Shown: piece by piece, positions 1 to 13,400 of the stretch
Layout of the letters: every line of letters starts with the position of its first letter
How positions within the stretch are numbered: the stretch's first letter is position 1
Source of the DNA: Aquila chrysaetos chrysaetos
Lineage: Eukaryota; Chordata; Aves; Accipitriformes; Accipitridae
Direction: 5' to 3'
Length of the DNA stretch: 64,000 nucleotides
Assembly: GCF_900496995.4 (NCBI RefSeq)
Contig: NC_044016.1
Coordinates: 23,292,932 to 23,356,931 of the forward strand
Notes under the pieces: generated by a model
The model's input: the letters and a program-made list of their open reading frames with translations, nothing else
The model's database searches: none
What the model was told of the DNA's origin: nothing
Translations under genes and position numbers: made by a program

Positions 1-700
1 TGTGATTTCGCAGCTTCAGGTCTCCACTAAAGCAGTGCAAATACTCGTATTCGAGCAACGTCTGAAGCAGGTGCAGCAGGCACCACGCGGCGGGATTCCC
101 GCAGCTGCGGCCCACCCGGACTCACAGCTGGAGGCCCCGGTCCCGGCCAGGCCGGGGGTCCGCCCGCTCTGGGGCTGCTAGGGCGACACGGCACGACACG
201 GCACGGCGCCCTCCGCCACAGGGCCAGGGCCAGGACCGCGCCCGCCGCCCGGGCGGCCCGGCCGGTGGCTGCGGCGGAGGCCCGTCCTCCTCGATCCGGG
301 TATCACCGCCCCGGGACGGCCCCGCCGCCGCCCCCGCCCCCTGTGCCGCGGCGGGAGAGCTGCGGGGCCGCGCGGCGCCGCGCCTGGGCCGGACTCGCTC
401 CCGCTCCCGCTCCTGCTCCTGCTCCTGAACCGGCCCGCCGGTACGTAACAGGGGCGGCGCCGGGCCCGCGGCGACCCTTGCCGGGGCGGCCGGGGCGGAC
501 TGCGAGACGGGCGGTCCCCCGCGGGGAGGTGACGGCGGGGCTCCGGCAGCCCTTCGGCGCCCCTTCGGCGCGGTGGGGCCGGGGCGGCGGCGAGACACCC
601 CTCCGGGCTGCGCGGGCTGTGCCACGGCCTGACAGCTGGGTTTCCGCCGCTCTGCCGTTGCGGAAAATCCGATTATAGGAGTTTCTGGCATTAAAACAAA
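1..700 (+). promoter_or_regulatory. RMDN2: CpG-island promoter of RMDN2
   Basis: This stretch is strongly GC-rich and dense in CpG, unlike the AT-rich rest of the window, and the composition changes sharply near 680-720. It contains GC-box-like CCCCGCCCC runs around 329-340 and short GC-rich tandem repeats (a 10-nt unit near 185-205 and a 6-nt GCTCCC/GCTCCT run at 396-427). There is no clear TATA box. It lies directly upstream of the first RMDN2 coding exon, as expected of a broad housekeeping-type promoter. The transcription start cannot be fixed from sequence alone. A TGCGCACGTGCC motif near 755, just beyond the island, resembles an NRF1 or E-box element; that is inference. Confidence 0.8.
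300..440 (+). other. RMDN2: Probable non-coding first exon of RMDN2 (3' boundary at 440; start uncertain)
   Basis: The sequence CCGCCG|GTACGTAAC at 435-449 is a strong splice donor inside the CpG island. It pairs with the acceptor at 980-981, TTTTAG, just before the coding exon, giving an intron 1 of 541 nt. The left edge given here is arbitrary because the transcription start is not visible. A weaker donor candidate lies near 527 (AGGTGACGG). Without transcript data the choice of donor is an inference. Confidence 0.5.
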
Positions 701-981
701 AAAATCCCACGATGCGGAAAAGGTTAAAAGTGAAGGCTGCGGTCCTGCGCACGTGCCTCACCCCCCACCCGCCCCCGACCCACAACCGTCCTGGTTTTGC
801 TGTCATAGCACATAGCCTTTTATTGCAGAATCTGCTAGAGTTGTATTGTAACTTTGTATCTGCAGTATGCGCCAGTTATTCTAGCCTTACACTTTTGTGA
901 CTTAAAAGCAAAGTAACTCGTTTGAGTAGAGTAGGAAAAACATCTTTAACTCTGACTGTTATTGTTGTCTCTCAATTTTAG

Positions 982-1448
982 GAGAGTGCAGAAATGTCTC
1001 CCTTTGAAAATAAAGGGCTAATACTGGGCATAATGGCAGGGACTGCTGGAATAAGCCTGATGCTGCTTTGGTATCGTAAGATCCGAAAACCCGGTGTAGC
1101 TGTGCATATACCTGCATTCCTAGATGTAGGTACCAGGCTTAATTCTGTGGGCTTGCAAAATGAAGCTCCTAACGAGCAAGAAGCAGTAATGGTTTTACAC
1201 GGAAGGCAACTGCAGATACTAGAAAAATTGAATGGCTTGCTAGTAAGTGTGGACGAACTGAAGAGAGAGGTGAAATTTCTGAAAGAAGCTATTCCAAAGC
1301 TTGAAGAGCTTGTTCGAAATGAGCTTCAAGGGAAGGGAGATGTTCAGAGAGTTAGCCCATCACACAGAGCAACGAAGCGGAGAAAAGCTGAGACAACTTC
1401 TGGTGCAACAGAAACTACCAGCTCTGAGGAGGCGGAAAGTGAAGGAGG
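982..1448 (+). CDS. RMDN2: RMDN2 exon 2 (first coding exon, residues 1-151)
   Basis: The acceptor is TTTTAG at 976-981. Twelve nucleotides of 5' UTR precede the ATG at 994 (context GCAGAAATGT). The exon encodes the membrane anchor (residues 8-27), the basic stop-transfer RKIRK, the coiled coil (about 71-111) and the start of the acidic linker. It ends after two bases of a glycine codon at GGAGG|GTGAGT (donor at 1449). This ATG is chosen because it is the first in frame after the acceptor and starts exactly where the human protein does. If the intron is not removed, TGA at 1450-1452 stops translation at once. Confidence 0.95.
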
Positions 1449-4400
1449 GTGAGTCAATAATATTTTGTATATTCTACAGTACACATGCAGTGCAAGTTAC
1501 ATCATTACCTATGTGAAACTTCGTATTGTAATCAGGAGGCCCTTTAAAGTTTTACGTATATTTTATATTTCTCTACGTTCAGGGAAAAAAAAAACCACCC
1601 AAAAATTCAGATTAGTAATTTTTATGTCAGAGGAAACTCTGGGTGACCATCTCTGAATCTGCACTATGGCTGAAACTGGCTTAGTGCCAAGCATAATACA
1701 AATTTTTAAGGGTGCATTTGGTAACAATCTGATGCAGTATTGCTACATAGCTATGCAATGAGAGCCAAAGTTCAGAGTAATGGTGTAGGTTTAAAAGTGC
1801 TTCTAGTAAGAAAGTAGTCTTGTGCCTCTGACAGTTTGTTCAAGCTGCACGAATGCTCCTGTGCTTTTCATGATAATTGTCTTCTATGGGCCTTAAAGAT
1901 GAGTTATTACAGTGTTCTGCCTAAAGGTGTTACATGCTATGAAAGCTATGTCTGAATGCAACACATGTCCAAATGGTAGCATGTTTATGTATATTTGCTG
2001 TTGTATACACTTTCTGGTGGCTTAAAAGGTAATCATGAGGGATTTAGGGTACTGACTCTAGCAAGTTCCTAGTTTTGATCTCATCTTGTAGTCCCATTGT
2101 GGTTAACGGGATCTTTTATTTGTGTGAGTTGAGGAACTCGCTGAAGGATCAGATGTACCTGGAGTCCAGGAGAGGAACTGTATTTTTGTCTTTTCCTATG
2201 TTACCTAATATACCGTCTAGTAGTAATGTGAAAATGGTGATGACACTACTCTCCTGTAATTGCAACTTTGTTTTGATATAATCAGATTAGGTACTCATAT
2301 GCAATTTAATAAGGGTATGTTTATAGCAACTGAGTTTTTTGAACCATCTCCTCAGTGTCTTATACATACCTGTGTAGGCAGCGTTATGTCTGTAAATTGC
2401 CTAAAGTAACTTTTTTTTCTTTAAAGATATATTAATTAACTGTAATATTCTGAATATAGCAACATGCTGCATATAATAATTAATGGAGTTCTATTTTTTA
2501 AGAGTTTCTCCAGATTTATTTTCAGTTCCTGTGGGCAGAATTTCTTGTTGTGTTACATCCCAGCCCACATGCTTTACAAGTCTTATATTTTGATACCATG
2601 TTTTGAGACCTGTCAGTTCTATTATGAACCAGTTCTTTATTTTAAGTATTCAGTATTGGCAGGGATATTCAAAGACATTCCTCCTTCATGTGGTGTAGAA
2701 ACATTTCAGTTCTATTAGTTTCTCAGATTGTTTTATCCATTAGTTTGTTTGCAGAGGCCTTTATGTTATGCATAAAATATTTGGAGATGTAGGTAAGGCC
2801 AAAGGACTGGTTTATGAATAATCAGGTTCCAAACACAATATAGGGGTTATTCCACACCTAGCATTTGAGGAGATCCCGTTTTCTGGTCAGCAGAGATGCG
2901 TTGCTGTTTGAGAACTAGCCAAGGAAACTTGTCTGTTCAGGTTCTGTGTGACGAAGAAGCTGATGAGGTGATCCATTACAAGTGATTATAGTGTGCAAAA
3001 GCTTTGAATGTGTCCTTAAGAGAGGCCTCCTCTGACAAGTATTCGTGTACAGTCAGAAGGAAGGAAGATAATTCAAGGTTATAGTGTTAGTCATTTGGGT
3101 ATGTGCTTTTCCAATGCTATTTTTTAATCCCTTTTGAAAAGAGGTGATTTTTTCCTACTAACACCTTGTACTTGTGCTTGTTTTGCATATCTTCTCTAAA
3201 TTTAAGATCATTTTATTTAAGTAATTTTCTTTTGGCTTTTTTTTTCTTCCTTTTGCAAATGAAAATAGGTTGTTAATCCTAATATGTGTACAGTGACAAT
3301 GTATATAGCTTTTTCTGAGGTCTTCTGTAACTTTGATGATAGTGGTGCATGTTCTGTGGGAGTTTGCCGTGAGAGACAATAATAACACACATTTTTTTTT
3401 CCAGTTAATGTGTATCACCACTTCATGTGCTGTAGGTATAACACCATGTGCATTGTTTTATACTGTTCTGTGGTGAATTCCGCACACAATAATGCATTCA
3501 GTTGCTACCTTGTGCATTTGAGAAATAATTTTTCTCTTAGTAACAGGTTAAACATTTTTTCACTTTCTGTATTCTATCCAAAGTACATGCAGCAGGTTTC
3601 ACTGCCTCAGCAGTATTTTCATGATCTAGAAGATAGGATTTTGCTTGTGTTAAGCACTTCTGGTTTTAACTGACAAAGGGGTAGATGCTGGGAATTGACA
3701 GATGAAGTAATCTTAAGAGTTTTATGGACTTGTGCTGGATGACTACATTGGTTTCAGATTTGTAAACTTCTTCCAGAAAAGCTTTTAATACTACCTGTTT
3801 TTTCCATAAAATATTTTAAGCTGGCAGTCTGATATGGTCCTCACTGCTTTGATCTGCTCTGGTCATATTTTCAATGTCACTGTTGGTATTCAGCACCTTG
3901 GGAAGACAAGCTTTCTATTTTGCCTTTCAAAAATTATATATTTCTGTAAGTGGAGAAATACCACATGCTTTTTAATAAATGAGATATATTTTTACATAAG
4001 AACGGATAGCTTTAATGGAAGATACACTGAATGGATGGGACATGACTGAACACTAAAGAGACTACAGTTTCTAGTCTGTGCTTTTCTGCATTCTGTTCTT
4101 AAGTTTGTTTCAGTTCCCATCATTTACTAGCAAAAACCTCAATCTTTAACATTTGAGAATGTGTAACAAGCACTCATTCATTTACAGATACAATAAATTG
4201 TGTCTAGATGATCACCTGGGATGGAGATTGTCACCTAATCCTCCTCTTTGTGATTTTAAAGCTGTTTCCTCCCTGATACAGCAGTGATGAACCACTGACA
4301 TCAGTGTCATGTTTGACACTGGTCTTCAGCTGGCCTGGCATCCAAGCTTTTCAAGTTACATTTGGCATCAGTCACCAGAAAGATTCGCTGCAGTAAATCT

Positions 4401-7400
4401 TTTTCCTACAGATGTTTTGTTTATAATTTTTACTTGAAATAGTTTAAATATTCAGCAGGAAGAAACATTTCCCTTGCCTGCTTCTGAGTATCAGTTCACT
4501 GATCATTTCTTCATTTATTTTTGCTGCCCATTTGTTTTCAGTGCAACCCTCAGTCGACCTAAGAATCTGATTTGCCAAACTTTTCCTTGAAGGCCGCTTA
4601 TCATTACTGATGGATATGCACTCTGCTGGGTGATGCAGTGCAAATTTGATCCAGATCAGTCTGTGACATATAATCACCTTTCTATTGAATTTGCTGGAAC
4701 GGATGAGATGGTGTTTGTGTCGGCTTGTGATTGTAAGTTGGCAGGGAGGGAGACAACAGGTGATATTTGATCTGTCTAAAAGCTGAAGTGTTGGGAACAG
4801 CTGATACCTGGTTAGGCCCAGTGTCTGACAGTTTGCAGGCAATCCAACACAGTTTTTGAATGAGCAAAGTGAGTTTATACCACAGTGGTGTTTCATACCA
4901 TGTAGCTCAGGGTTTTTTTTAATCCAGTACTCAGTGCGTGGATTTACTGAACAGCTTAACCACAGTGTGCTGAGTCTCCAGCACAGTTTCCATTTGTTCT
5001 TTGAACTTTGAACAGTCCTTTGTGATCCAACTGGGTCCTGTTGGCTGATCATTGCTCCTCACATTCTTACAACTGTTTTTCTCTTTTAAAAAAAATCTAT
5101 TTGTAATAAAGGTGAAAACAAGCTGGCACTGATTATAGACATTTTTAAAGTTTTTCCATTTTCTCAAATATTGGTCAATGTGTTAATCACATGTAAATAC
5201 TCGCTTTTCTGTTTATCACCTGATAAAACCTCTTGCAGGGTAAAATTGCAGATGTCAGTGTTGTTATATGAACATAATGACTCTCTCGGTGTTTGTTAAT
5301 TTCCCTTTTGGATTACTGTCATCAGCCCTTAGACCCTTGGAGTTTTTAAACTGTGTTAAAAAGAATCTCCACTTCTGTTTGTGTTAGTACTGATTTTTTT
5401 TTTTTATAGTATTGCTTTTCATAACATGCTTTTCTAGAATGAGTAGATGTATAAGCCTGCTAGCTGCTTTGTTGAAGTCAGTTATCAAGCTCTTCTTATC
5501 GTAGTTTTATATCAATAATATCTGTTACACTCTTATTTTGTCCTTAAGTAGCTGGAAGGACTTCCTATCTTGTAATAAAACTGGCTTCAGTTCAGATTGG
5601 CAAAGTACAGCTTACCCAAGTTGTTAGGAAAAATCCTAGCTGTTTATTTTTTAAAAGTCTGTATCGCCTTCTTAACATGGTACGTTTTCATGCTTAAAAC
5701 ATTTCAGCTATGATAAGGATTGAACAGAGAGCTAGTAAGAAAATGAACGTCATCAGAAACAAAACAGAAGAACATTCTTTATGCCTAGTTTGCCAAAATG
5801 GTTGAAGTTATATTTAATGTTTTATACATGATTATATACCTTGCTGTCATTTTACCCCTATGACTTCTGAGCAAGGTAGGAGTCTGCCTGGGGTGCATGA
5901 CTAGTGAGGTGAGAACTCATCACAAATGTCATGAAGCCCTTGGCTGTCACCTTCCTGCTTTTCCTGTGGGAAATGCTGGGGGGCAGTAATGTCAGCTCTG
6001 GAGCCAAAGAAGAAAAGACAAGGAAGAGAGGACCCTCTGAAGGCACTATGAATTTATTCTGAGGAAAGAAAGGAAACATTTAGAAGAATGCTGGTGCATC
6101 TTGCGGGTAACTAGCATGATGAATCTTAAGCGCTAGCAATTGCTTGCACTCCCTTGAACATTTTGGTATCAGGACATTTAACTTGTGGAGTTCTTATGAA
6201 AAACACTTCAAACAAAACTTGGAGAAGATCTTAAACATTTTGTTTCTTTCATTTCAGAATGCCCTTCTTATCTGTTGGTTGTGTAGAAACTCCTGCCCCT
6301 TAGTGTAGCTCAGTGTCTTCTCATTTATGTCAGCAGGTATGGGGTTGTATGATTTGTTGCAGTCCCTAGGAATCACTGGCATTGCCTTACACTGAAAAAA
6401 GTTACTCACTGTTGTGTTTTTCATTTCCCACAGGTTGTTTTATAGGTATTGTTTTTCCTTCTTTAAAGCACACAATCAATGTGTAAATTGAAATTTTATG
6501 GCATTCTCATCAAGGTTTAAGATGGTATGCTCCACATTTAAATTCTTTCAGGATTCTTAAAGCAGATAAATAGAGGAAGTAGTTGAGAATTTCCCAGGAC
6601 AGTGGAGGTGAGAGGGAGTGGGGAAGAAATGACCTGTCTTCTCTGCTATTTCTCAGCACAAATGTGGCCTGGAGATCATGTTTCTGTAGGTGAGGTGGGA
6701 TAAGAAAAGGCTTGAGGCAGTATGGTCTGATCTTAAAAGATTATTCTTCCATGATATTTTATAATTAGCTCCTTCTGGGTTCACATCATCTGGTAGATAG
6801 TGACCTACTTGACACTTTTTCCATTTGAGTCTCTCAATGAATATTCTCATATGACTTATGTGATGTCATATGAATTTGATGTTTGACCTCAATTTGTTGT
6901 TTGGCCATGACAGTTTGATACAGCGCTGCTGGAAATCTCTGCTGGGCTTGTTTGGAGTGACAGGGCTTGGCTGTCAGCCCAACCTTGGCCTTTATAGCTG
7001 GGACAGTAACATTTTCTAATAATCACTTTTGTCTGTTTTCTAGCATTGGAACAGTAGTGATCATAGAAATTTTAGCAGATGTTTATGCAGCAAAGATAAA
7101 GATGGCAACATCAACATTGACTTCCAAACAGTGATTCCTTACTTTATATCTACCTGCTTAGGTAGCATTCAATGCAGTGCCCAAATTCCTGTAACTAAGG
7201 AGTGTTACAGTTGCAGTACTGTATTGGAATTTGAAATTGCCTACTGCCTAGTTGTTGCTATTTTATATTATCTATTTTAGGTTGGTAATTGCACAAACCC
7301 TCGGTGCATTTATCTTTTAATTGGGGGGGGTGGGGCATCCAAATCATGTGAGAAAAGGTACTTTCCAACCATACTTCAAATCATAGGATTATGTATTGGT

Positions 7401-10400
7401 GCTAAAAGACTGCCCCCCTCCCACCAAATTGCCTGCACTTTTGGTCAAGTTAGTGCTCTTACAAACGCAGCCTATATGTGGTGTAGCTCTGTACCCACTT
7501 CAAAATAACTGTGGAAGAACAAGGTGCTGTGTTTTTAAAGATGCTTTAGAAAACCAAAATAAATGTTCAGTGACTTACAAATAAAGACTCTGCAGGATAC
7601 AACATAGGATATGTCATCAACTTCAGCATCATCAAGATTATGTAAAACAAATCTGTATGATGTTTCCCATCTCTGCTTTGCTCCATGTTGTTTCTCAGTT
7701 TGAACACGTACACATGGTTTGTTTATGTATCATTTTATCCAAATGCATTTTTGACTCCTCTTTCCCATATTACTGGGTTAAGTTTGCAGCGAAACTGTCA
7801 CGTCACATCTAGCACTTTTGTACCTTGATAAGCAGTTGTACTTGTTCATTTACAGGCTCTAAGCGTATCTGCTCATGTTTTAGTTCTGGTCACTTCCGAA
7901 AGCAACATATTGAAAACAGAATAGTTAAAAGCCATTATTATTAACCTCCATTTATATTGCTAATGTTCTGTACTGGGTATATTTCTGGAAAAAAATAGAT
8001 TTTTTGTATTTTGACTGTCATGGCCTACCTTGATTATTCAGTTGCTTAATGTGTATAGTACATTTCATGCTTTTTCTGCTCATAGTTACCATTTAAAAAA
8101 ATCTCTGAACCTAGCAGCTAATACTTTTACATTATTATTTCTTATCAGAACAGTATTTTCAAAAGTGGAAATGCAGAAGATTAGGCATTTCTGTCCATTT
8201 TTAGTACATAAGCAAAAAGCTACTTTTTAAAAATAATGCCATTCAGCTGCTCCTATATGAAATTGGAGTACCCTAATGTATGCTCAGCACTTTGACAGTA
8301 AGTCCACCTGCTTATCTCTGCATGGTATTTCTATGGCTTTTGTAAATATTTCTTTGTCCTTGACTGCCTTGTGCTGAGTACTTGTGCACTAAGCATAATG
8401 AATTAATATAAGCTCTTTGCCAGTTTCAGATATTCTGACCTTCAAAATGTTCAAAAGAAATAAGTAAAGGAATTGATAACAGTGTTGTTATTGCTTATGT
8501 TTAGATCTTACAGTGTTTAACAAAACATTATGTAAGTGATTCTTATAACACTTATGTTTTGGTTAGTAAGCTCATTCCTATTTCAAAAAATAGGGAAATT
8601 GAAGTAAAGAGTTGAAGAGGCCTATTCAGGTTTACAGAGCATGTCTTTCATAGACATTAATGATTTAAAGTGTTCTGCATTTGAAACACAAGGATACATG
8701 TGTTTCTAATATGTATCTGCATTTTTTTAATGCAGTATTAAGCAGCAGGACAGTGTAATTACTTGCATGTTATGTTTAGAAAATGATTGTGCTGTCCCTT
8801 TGAAGATAAACGTTTTGTAATAATAATAATAAGTTTGATACCATGAATAAAAACTCCTTTAAGTTGGACAACTGGAAGAAATTGTGCTCTGAAATTTTTG
8901 CATTTGAATTTAGCAATGCTTTCCCAATATTTTTAGAAAATATGGTTATTGTTTTCTGTGATTTTAGTTATCTTACAGCTCATACTGATTCAGAAGGAGA
9001 CTCCGAGGAAGAAAAGGGATGTATGAAATCACTCAATGCCATTGTGAAATCAGAAGAAGAAGAAGAGTTATTTAATCTCTTACAGCAGGTAGACAATTTG
9101 CACAAGGGTTCAGAGGATGATAAAAAGGAGGGCTTCAGACTGCTGCTTGAGAAAGATGACAAGGTATTAATGGGTAAATTTAGTATTATGCTGCTATTAA
9201 CTTATGCTTTGCACTGCTTTTGAGAACTTCCTTAGTACAAGCATTAAAATGCATGCAGGAATGGAAGATGAAATTTCATGTGTATTTTTAAAATACAGTG
9301 AAAAAGAAATATTTCAAGGTGTGTCAATATTCATGTTGGGTGGGCATAGAAGTTTTATTATTTTATATCCCATCCAGGCTCAATAACTTTGAGGCTTTGT
9401 TTCATGTATGCATTCTTGCATGTGACAATGAAAGATCATGGTTTTTTTCCTACATAAATGATACTTACTTTTGCTGATTTTGGAATGGTCTATGTGAGAA
9501 AGTCCTGTGGAATTATTAGTAACCAGGCCAAGTGTTCTCAAGAAATCAAACTATGAGCCTGTAGTCTGCTTATACCTTTCTGGTATACTTCATGTGAATT
9601 TTCCTTTGACTTTACTGTGCACATATGTAACTCCAGATAAAATTTCAAAGTGGTTTGACGTGCAGTGCTTAATTCAGTGTATCAGTTTCTTCTGATTTGT
9701 CAAACATTAGTACTGATTATATTTTCATTTACATATTGAAATACCCAGGAAGGTAGATGGGATACTGATTATGAGTGAGTATGGTGCTTATGGCATCCCT
9801 AAAGAAAATACATGACACATCATTCAGGGATCTGTTGTGCTTTACTGGATTACTAGATTATTTTTTTTTATAGTAAAAGAACTTTAAAACTGATCTGTGA
9901 AATAAAACCTCTTTAAACAGACCATGGTATTTCCAAAAGCTGTATTCTCCTTTGGTAGTGAAAAATTGGTCATCTGGTTCTCACATAAACTAAAAGTAGT
10001 ACAGAAGGATGCAAAACAACCAAAGATTTATGCCATGTTCTGATAATCTGCTTTAAGCGTTATGAAAGGAAACTGTTTAAATTACATTCTGATCAGTTTA
10101 ATTACCCAGCTGTCCTCTACTTTCAGTATGAAAACTGTGTGGACTTCCTTTGGAGACTTGCACGTGCTTATGGAGATCTGTTTGAGATGACTACCGATGC
10201 TGAGGAGAAGAGGAAATACGTTACTGACGGTAAGCAGAGAAAAAAGGTTTATGTAGAATGCCATCTGAATGTAGTGAAACATGCTTTGAACTTTGGTTAA
10301 GTTTTCCACTCCAAGGAATTTCCAATTCAATAAATGGGATCATTTGTGCTGTAATAATGTTTTGTGCAATAAACTGCCACAGTATACAACTTCAGTCCAT

Positions 10401-13400
10401 TCTTTCCTTACTGGAGAGATCCAGAATCAGTGAAGGAGAAGTACTGTGGGTCATAATTGAAGGCTGTTGACTCTGGATGGTGCCTTAAAATCCTTTATTT
10501 TGTTGATGGATACAGAATGTGAAAACAGACAGATGCTGTAAGCAGAGTTTCTTAATTACACCTTTGGGAGAGCAAGAGGAATAAATAAACAAATGTCAAG
10601 CCAAAGTCAAGGTTTGTTTTTCTGCTTTCCTGTGGCAAAGGAGCCCTCCTGCATATCAGCAGCCTCTTTTGTGGTGATGGTGGGGATGAAACTTTGTAAA
10701 TCTGGAAAAACTGTTGACCAGAAACAGAAGTCGTGTGTGACAATTGATATTGCTTCCAGGCATCTCTCCCCATGTGTCCTGTTTGACAGCTTAACCTCAA
10801 CAAGGTTCTGATTTTCTTCTTCACAGCACTTTTTCCTTGTTGCTTTTAAAAGCATTGCCCTTTCTTTCACTGTCTGGATGCATATTGGCTAAAGGTACAG
10901 TTTACATTTCCCTTTTTGTTTTGGGCCTTCTTCTCTTTATTACAATGAAACCTACATCTTTTCTACATGTGTCACTCTCCTCCAGTCAACACACTGTTCT
11001 TAAAATAATCCTTTTTGCCTGTATCTGGGAGTACTTCTCTCTCCTTTGTTTCTCCATTGCCTCTCCCTTTTTCTGCTGCATCAAATTCAGGTTTTATATG
11101 TGTATTCCAAGTTCAGGTTATTTTGTCTTTTGTGACTCTTTTCCTGTTTTCTACTTTTTGTTCTGTCAGCAGTGACCACATCACTGACAAAGCAGTTTTT
11201 GCTGCCCTTTGTCATCCTTAAAGGCAGTGTCATGCCTTTGTGCTGTTATTACATATTCCATAGCCAATCTCAGCTTGTCCAAGGTCTTTGGCCCTATCCT
11301 TTTGTCATCTAAATGCTCATGAAGACTTGCACTGTCTTAGCTACTTAATTGATACTGTCTTTGCTTTAGTAGCTACTTGGCTTCTTTGTATGGAAATCAC
11401 ACGGTGCAGTAAGGATTACAACACAAACGAAATTACAACAGTGAACTCAGTTGTTGGATTCTTTGCTTTTACCAGTGACTACATGTAGCCTCAGCTGATG
11501 AAAGATAATGGCATAGCAAAAGACAGGGAGAGATAAAGAATGATGGAAGGAAATTGGGTCTTAGGTGCTGAGTAACCAGCCTAGTTTGGCTCATTCTCAT
11601 GAAGTGGTGGGTGACAGCAGCCTTTTTCATCTCAGTTTTTGCAAGTGGTGCAGGGGGATTTAGACTGTGGGGGAGCTGGCAGTAGTTTTGTGGTTTTTTT
11701 CATTCCACTGGGTTGGAGGACTGTGTATGCTGTTCTTTGGGTTTTTTTTAAGTTAACTTCCAATACAGAAATGTCAGTGTGGCTTAATTGGTTGCAGCTG
11801 AGACTTTGCAAACAGCAAGCATCTCATCTGAACTTCTTACTGGGAGCATGGGTTTGATCAAATCACGTACTGTCATCTTTATTCAATTAAAAGTGGAACT
11901 TAATGGAAGTCTTTGTGCTGGAAAGGAACTTCAACTAGTTCATTACTGTACCCAAGGCAGGAAACAGTTTTGCTGGTTCTTCTGACAGGTGCTTCTCTAA
12001 CCTGCTTTTAAGGGTCTTCAGTCTTACAGACAACTCTGCCTCCTTTGCCAGTCCAGTCCAATTGTTCCCTGATTTAGCTGCATCTGAATTGTATTTTAAG
12101 AGAAAATGCTAAAATTGCACCCATATATATATATATGCGCATATATTTATGTATGTATGTATTTATGGGTATGTAAATAATGTACAGCCAGGATGTTACA
12201 TTGTCCATCTAAATGTTTACAAGAACAGGAAGCAATCTCTTCTTTGCAGCTAGAGTATAACAGGTTGCTTCGTTCTTTCTTGGGAATTGCCTAAAATGTG
12301 GAAGAGTACAATAAATCCTTTAATATATTGTATTCCGTTTACAGGAAAGATTAAAGCTGAAAAGGCTGTTCTGCTGGATGGCAAGAGTGCTGAGAGTCAC
12401 CAGTGGTAAGTGAGAAAGTGCATTTTTGCAAACTTTTATGTATTTATCATATCCAACAAAAAAAAAACCCTTTAGAGTCTTTGGCTCTAAATAGTGCCCA
12501 CAGCAAGTTACATTTATCGTGCTGCAGTGTGACATCAATTTCATAAATTGCTCATTAATATCTTTTTATAGTTTTATGGAACTCAATTATCATCAGTTGC
12601 AGCTAAAAATTACCTTGAAGTATTGTGAAGCATTTGCTATAGCATGTGAAACAACTCAATAACCATACTTCAGTATGTACCATGAAATGTAGAAGGGAGT
12701 ATTTGCTTAAACTAGTATATTATTGCTCAGAGAAGCCATAGTTTTTCATTTACCTTCTCTTTCAACACTTCGCAAAACAATGTCATTTGACCTCGTATTT
12801 TGTCCTTGTACTTGTAATATTCTAAATTCTAATAATTAAAAATAGACAATGAGAGGACTATGGAATTTTCAATTAACTTCTCAATTTTTGTTTTATCATA
12901 TATTTTTCCTCTAAGCTTGGCACCTGGATTAATTTTGTAGACTTTGCCAGGACTAACAAACTCTTTGCAAATGTAAATATTTTTTATCAAATCAACATTA
13001 TCAGGTATAGATAATTCTGCTGAGTTCTAGCTGATACTTCCTCACCTTACTGTTTTATTAATCAATTTTACTGAGCTTCTAATTTCTTTTCTAATATTGT
13101 TAGCTTTTTCCATTTTGGTTTCTATGTTCTTCATTAATTTTGTCATTACACATGTAGGGTGGGATTTCACTTAACTTTCACATATCTAAACCAAGTCCTT
13201 TTATCTCAGGCTCCCTTCACAATCTGAAAAGAAGTAGCCACTTCTGGAGTGCAGTTCATGTGAGTCCATTTTGCCCATCTGCATTAGGGTGAGGTGAATT
13301 TCTCCTGAGGTTCAGTTGATATCTCCATTCCCAATAAAGGGAGCACATGTCAGCTAGATCAGGTTTAGATACTTATTAGACACAGATGTGTTCATTTAAT

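Larger units (their letters stand above)
10230..12344 (+). other. RMDN2: RMDN2 intron 4 (2.1 kb)
   Basis: Pyrimidine-rich stretches occur at about 10800-11220. An old CR1 fragment lies near 11940-12075 and an AT/ATGT microsatellite at 12123-12168. Nothing else is supported. Confidence 0.8.

Noticed and set aside
122..806. Long overlapping open frames on both strands in the CpG island (137-189 codons)
   Set aside because: GC-rich DNA lacks stop codons by composition. The translations are low-complexity Ala/Pro/Arg/Gly and cross the likely exon 1 donor, so they are not genes.
994..1452. Alternative identification as RMDN3 (PTPIP51) or RMDN1
   Set aside because: The [10 protein letters not shown] anchor, KEAIPKLEE coiled coil and [11 protein letters not shown] linker match RMDN2. 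The FFAT-like VYFTASS segment I recall from RMDN3 is absent.
8843..9223. 126-codon open frame containing RMDN2 exon 3 taken as a separate gene
   Set aside because: Only the part at 8968-9163 is coding. Flanking residues are intron read-through before the acceptor and past the donor.
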